DNA of 64,000 bases, from assembly GCF_020520285.1 (NCBI RefSeq), contig NZ_CP084742.1, positions 372,001 through 436,000 on the forward strand, given 5' to 3'. The notes under the pieces were generated by a model. That model searched no databases, was not told where the DNA came from, and worked only from the letters and a program-made list of their open reading frames with translations. The first letter of the stretch is position 1, and each line of letters begins with the position of its first letter. This document shows positions 61,807-64,000 of the stretch, in pieces. Source of the DNA: Pseudomonas sp. L5B5 (lineage in GTDB: Bacteria; Pseudomonadota; Gammaproteobacteria; Pseudomonadales; Pseudomonadaceae). The position numbers and the translations under genes were made by a program.

Positions 61807-62472
61807 TCAAACACCGAAGTTGAAAGCGATGGATATTCTTGGCCGGTTGCCTGAATAGCGTTGCACCGAATGCAATAACCATGAGGGAAACATCAGGAAG
61901 GTGCCACTTTCCGGCGTTTGGGTCATGCCGAAACCCGCTGCCAAACAGTCCTTGATGCGCATGCGCAGTGCCGGGTTGTAAGTCGAGGCGATCATTCCTC
62001 TGGGGTCGATGAACTCCAGATCGCCACCTACTTGCAATTGTTCTTCACGACCGCCGGTGTCGACCCAGTAGACCCCGGACCAGAATGCACCCGGATGGCC
62101 ATGCAATGCATTGGCATGGCCTGCCTGATTGACGTTGACCCAGGCATTGATATTCCACTCGAAGTTGGGTTCGACCAGGCCGTATTGTTCGCTGTGCACC
62201 GCAGTGAGTTGGCTGGCGAAGTCCTTGGCGAATTGCACCAGGGACTCGCAAGCCGTTCCTCCCCAGAGGTTGAAATCGCTCGGCGATTGCCAGCCGCCGT
62301 CGTTGCTGTGCTGTGCGCCGCGCAGGTCCTGGGCCATGCGGCTGTCGATCAGGGCCTTGAGTTGCACATTCAGCGCTTGGGCATCGGGGTGGCGCAGGCT
62401 CGCTACCGGCGTGGCGAACAGATGGCGGATGTTGATCAGTTGCGGGTCCACGAGGGTGTTGGCGAAAGGCAT
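61807..62472 (-). CDS. 2OG-Fe(II) oxygenase-like protein (TIGR02466 family)
   Basis: 221 residues. DSBH features: WNINAWVNVNQAGHANALHGHPG (HxH/HxD area), GGDLEF, and the second metal His plus 2OG Arg in PSWLLHSVQRYSGNRPRISIAFN. It matches the TIGR02466 group of putative 2OG-Fe(II) oxygenases, substrate unknown. Start at 62472, 11 bp after the DUF2388 stop, so the two share an operon. Confidence 0.83.
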   Translation of the reverse strand: MPFANTLVDPQLINIRHLFATPVASLRHPDAQALNVQLKALIDSRMAQDLRGAQHSNDGGWQSPSDFNLWGGTACESLVQFAKDFASQLTAVHSEQYGLVEPNFEWNINAWVNVNQAGHANALHGHPGAFWSGVYWVDTGGREEQLQVGGDLEFIDPRGMIASTYNPALRMRIKDCLAAGFGMTQTPESGTFLMFPSWLLHSVQRYSGNRPRISIAFNFGV

Positions 62473-62483
62473 GTAAATTCCAT

Positions 62484-62798
62484 TTAAAGCGCCAGGATGG
62501 CTCTGGCTAGTTGCTGGTCCGAGAGCTGCGAGTCCCCCGTTACTTGGCGAATCCTGGCAAATGCCGCTTCAATGCGGACGCCGCGAATATCGCCGTCACT
62601 GGCGACGAATGCCGCTGCGTCATCCTTGGCTGCCAGAACAATCTTGTCGTCCTTGAACGAGCCGCTAGTGCCTTTGGAGGCACTCATGGTGAGGCTGACC
62701 GAGATGTCGGTGGTCATGACGAAACTGGTGGCTTGGGCATGCATGCTCATCAGGCCCAAAACAACAAATAGCAAGTAGGACAAGTGTGGAAGTTTCAT
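62484..62798 (-). CDS. DUF2388-domain secreted protein
   Basis: 104 residues. Signal peptide (cleavage after AQA, about residue 23); the mature part SFVMTTDISVSLTMSASKGT, FKDDKIVLAAKDDAAAFVAS and DGDIRGVRIEAAF is the DUF2388 signature seen widely in Pseudomonas, where several copies occur per genome. Periplasmic, function unknown. First gene of the pair with the oxygenase. Confidence 0.87.
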   Translation of the reverse strand: MKLPHLSYLLFVVLGLMSMHAQATSFVMTTDISVSLTMSASKGTSGSFKDDKIVLAAKDDAAAFVASDGDIRGVRIEAAFARIRQVTGDSQLSDQQLARAILAL

Positions 62799-63010
62799 TG
62801 GATCTACGAAGGTTAAGGTGGGGTTAAATTCGGGGGTGAACCCTACCAACGGGTAACCTTCGGGTGCTTCAGGGCTTTTGCTAAAGATTGTTAAAAAGTG
62901 CGATAGGCAGATGTTTTGAGGGCTCCCGGAAACTTCGAAGTTGCAGCTAAAGACTTTAATTAGTTGCTTGGCAGATATGCCTGATTTCGCCCTTGATTGG
63001 CGGTTTTCAG

Positions 63011-63667
63011 TTAGGTTTCGGTATTTTTCATGTCTTGGGCAGTCTGCTGCCCCGAGTCTTGGTTGGCCTCCTGCAACGCGCCATGGATCAGCGCGGCGAA
63101 TGTGCCGGTCACTTCATCCAGCGTCTGCCGTGCGCGAACCACGGCGCCGGAAAGCGCTTCCCCAGCGCCCACCAGGCCGGTGCAGCGGCGTTCCAGTTCG
63201 GCGGTGGGCAGGGCGGAGTGCGGCTTGAGCACGGTCACGAACATCTGCACGCAATTTTCCAGCAACTCCTGGAATACCGCAGCCTTGTCGTTGCTGCCTG
63301 CCAGCGCTGCGCCGATGGCATAGAACTCGTCGGTCTTGTCTGCCGCACACCGGATGTAGGCGCTGGCCAGGACCTGAGCCGTCTCCTCCAGGCTGTGCGT
63401 GGCGCGGGACATGGCCTCGGTAAACGCGCTGACCCGCTCGGTGTCGATCCATTTGTAGAGCGCGATCAGCAGGTCCGAGCGAGTGCCGAAGTGATCGTAG
63501 ACCACCGGTTTGGATACCCCGGCGCAAATGGCCAGGTGCCCCAGGGTCAGGCGGTCTGCGCCTTCTTCGCGCACCACCTGCAACGCGCTGTCGAGCAACT
63601 GCTGGCGCCGATCAGCCTTGGCCAGCCGACGGCTGGCTGCAGGTGTGGCGGGGGCGTCTTGTTGCAT
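63011..63667 (-). CDS. TetR-family transcriptional regulator
   Basis: 218 residues from the ATG at 63667. The N-terminal HTH is typical (RRQQLLDSALQVVREEGADR, LGHLAICAGVSKPVVYDHFG). The C-terminal domain is divergent, as usual. It diverges from the reductase gene at 63775, and two near-identical palindromes in the gap are the likely operators, so it should repress itself and that gene. Confidence 0.88.
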   Translation of the reverse strand: MQQDAPATPAASRRLAKADRRQQLLDSALQVVREEGADRLTLGHLAICAGVSKPVVYDHFGTRSDLLIALYKWIDTERVSAFTEAMSRATHSLEETAQVLASAYIRCAADKTDEFYAIGAALAGSNDKAAVFQELLENCVQMFVTVLKPHSALPTAELERRCTGLVGAGEALSGAVVRARQTLDEVTGTFAALIHGALQEANQDSGQQTAQDMKNTET

Positions 63668-63687
63668 TCTGTCGGCTCCAGGGCAAA

Positions 63688-63706
63688 AACCTACCAATGG
63701 TAGGTT
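63688..63706. promoter_or_regulatory. TetR-type operator 1
   Basis: AACCTACC-AAT-GGTAGGTT is a perfect 8+8 inverted repeat 21 bp upstream of the TetR start. Confidence 0.8.
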
Positions 63707-63730
63707 GTGGGTGGAATGTTCGTGCTAGGT

Positions 63731-63749
63731 TTCCTACCCATAGTAGGTT
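63731..63749. promoter_or_regulatory. TetR-type operator 2
   Basis: TTCCTACCCATAGTAGGTT matches operator 1 at 15 of 19 positions and lies 26-44 bp before the divergent start at 63775. Confidence 0.75.
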
Positions 63750-63774
63750 CATCCGCAAACCAGGAGAACACACC

Positions 63775-64000
63775 ATGTCACTTGATCCTGTCTTGTTGAT
63801 GGGCGGCTCTGGCGCCATCGGCCATCACGCTGCCCGGGCCCTGCGTGCCGCCCATCCCGATATTCCGCTGCTGATCGGTGGCCGCGACCTTACCAAGGCA
63901 CAGCGCGCCGCCAAACACATGGGCGGGGCGCAAGGGGTGCTGATCGACCCCGCCGCCGATGACCTGGGGCTCGGCACACGTCGGGTCAGCGCCGTGGCGC
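63775..64000 (+). CDS. NAD(P)-binding (saccharopine-dehydrogenase-like) protein, N-terminal part
   Basis: The first 75 codons are in the window; the gene runs off the right edge. It opens with a Rossmann motif (LLMGGSGAIGHHAARAL, GxxGxxG) and continues IGGRDLTKAQRAAKHMG, which is typical of saccharopine-dehydrogenase/SDR-like NADP proteins. Substrate cannot be told. CAGGAG is nine bases upstream of the ATG. Under control of the divergent TetR by context. Confidence 0.8.
   Translation, partial: MSLDPVLLMGGSGAIGHHAARALRAAHPDIPLLIGGRDLTKAQRAAKHMGGAQGVLIDPAADDLGLGTRRVSAVA

Overview
This 64 kb window reads as a stretch of chromosome from a GC-rich Pseudomonas, most likely the P. fluorescens group. 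The reasons are the genes and small signals together: acnB beside a DUF1289 gene and an Anr-type universal stress gene, a parRS/mipBA-like locus, a pfeRSAE enterobactin locus, DUF2388 and DUF3079 genes, REP doublets, and several TTGAT-N4-ATCAA (Anr/Fnr) boxes. I assigned 65 protein genes plus one doubtful small ORF. I saw no rRNA, tRNA, CRISPR array, transposase or phage module.

1-10.5 kb is catabolism and transport: a partial Gfo/Idh/MocA oxidoreductase, a REP doublet, an SDR plus APH-fold kinase-like pair, a D-2-hydroxyacid dehydrogenase with a VOC protein, an isochorismatase-fold hydrolase, a HAAAP amino-acid permease, and an amine-oxidation-like pair (FAD oxidoreductase and ornithine-cyclodeaminase family) divergent from an AraC regulator. 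An 18-copy CAA trinucleotide tract lies just upstream of the cyclodeaminase-like start codon.

10.5-22.5 kb is core and stress physiology: acnB with a nested inverted repeat upstream, DUF1289, a UspE-like protein with a perfect Anr box, miaE, a ParRS-like two-component system facing a MipA porin-like protein and a lipoprotein-like serine-hydrolase homologue that lacks its nucleophile and lysine, an mntP manganese exporter behind a yybP-ykoY riboswitch, a zinc-ribbon protein, and an acetyltransferase with a second perfect Anr box.

22.5-31 kb has an exported protein with one haem-c motif and its small partner, an amidase, a polyamine-type binding protein and an AraC regulator, a coupled AlkA/Ada-domain pair, and then the ferric-enterobactin locus (31-35.6 kb): PfeR-PfeS, a Fur box, the receptor PfeA, a 155-bp palindromic MITE-like element, and the esterase PfeE.

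35.8-50.6 kb holds a DauR/YheO-type regulator coupled to a PhzF-fold enzyme, four small proteins of unknown function, an AT-rich patch before a lipoprotein alpha/beta hydrolase, UPF0149, DUF3079 with a third perfect Anr box, DUF2239, an alpha/beta hydrolase, a LysE exporter, a PixA/AidA inclusion-body protein, a PrpF-family isomerase whose stop codon lies inside a REP doublet, a small phosphatase, an XRE regulator, an HD-domain hydrolase and a GNAT enzyme.

50.6-58.3 kb is an unusual accessory cell-wall cluster: a small peptidoglycan-binding-like secreted protein, an FtsI-type PBP, an MrdA-type PBP and a bifunctional PBP1A-type enzyme in one direction, with a divergent LysR regulator. 58.3-62.8 kb is less GC-rich and carries the most novel-looking unit: a secreted 665-residue protein built from three separate repeat families (CxGPxGPxxC units, about ten 34-residue Cys-pair repeats, five 14-residue GGPNS repeats), followed 13 bp later by a secreted protein with a possible permuted-papain (His then Cys) active site. 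The window ends with a TetR regulator and a divergent NAD(P)-binding reductase that share two near-identical operators.
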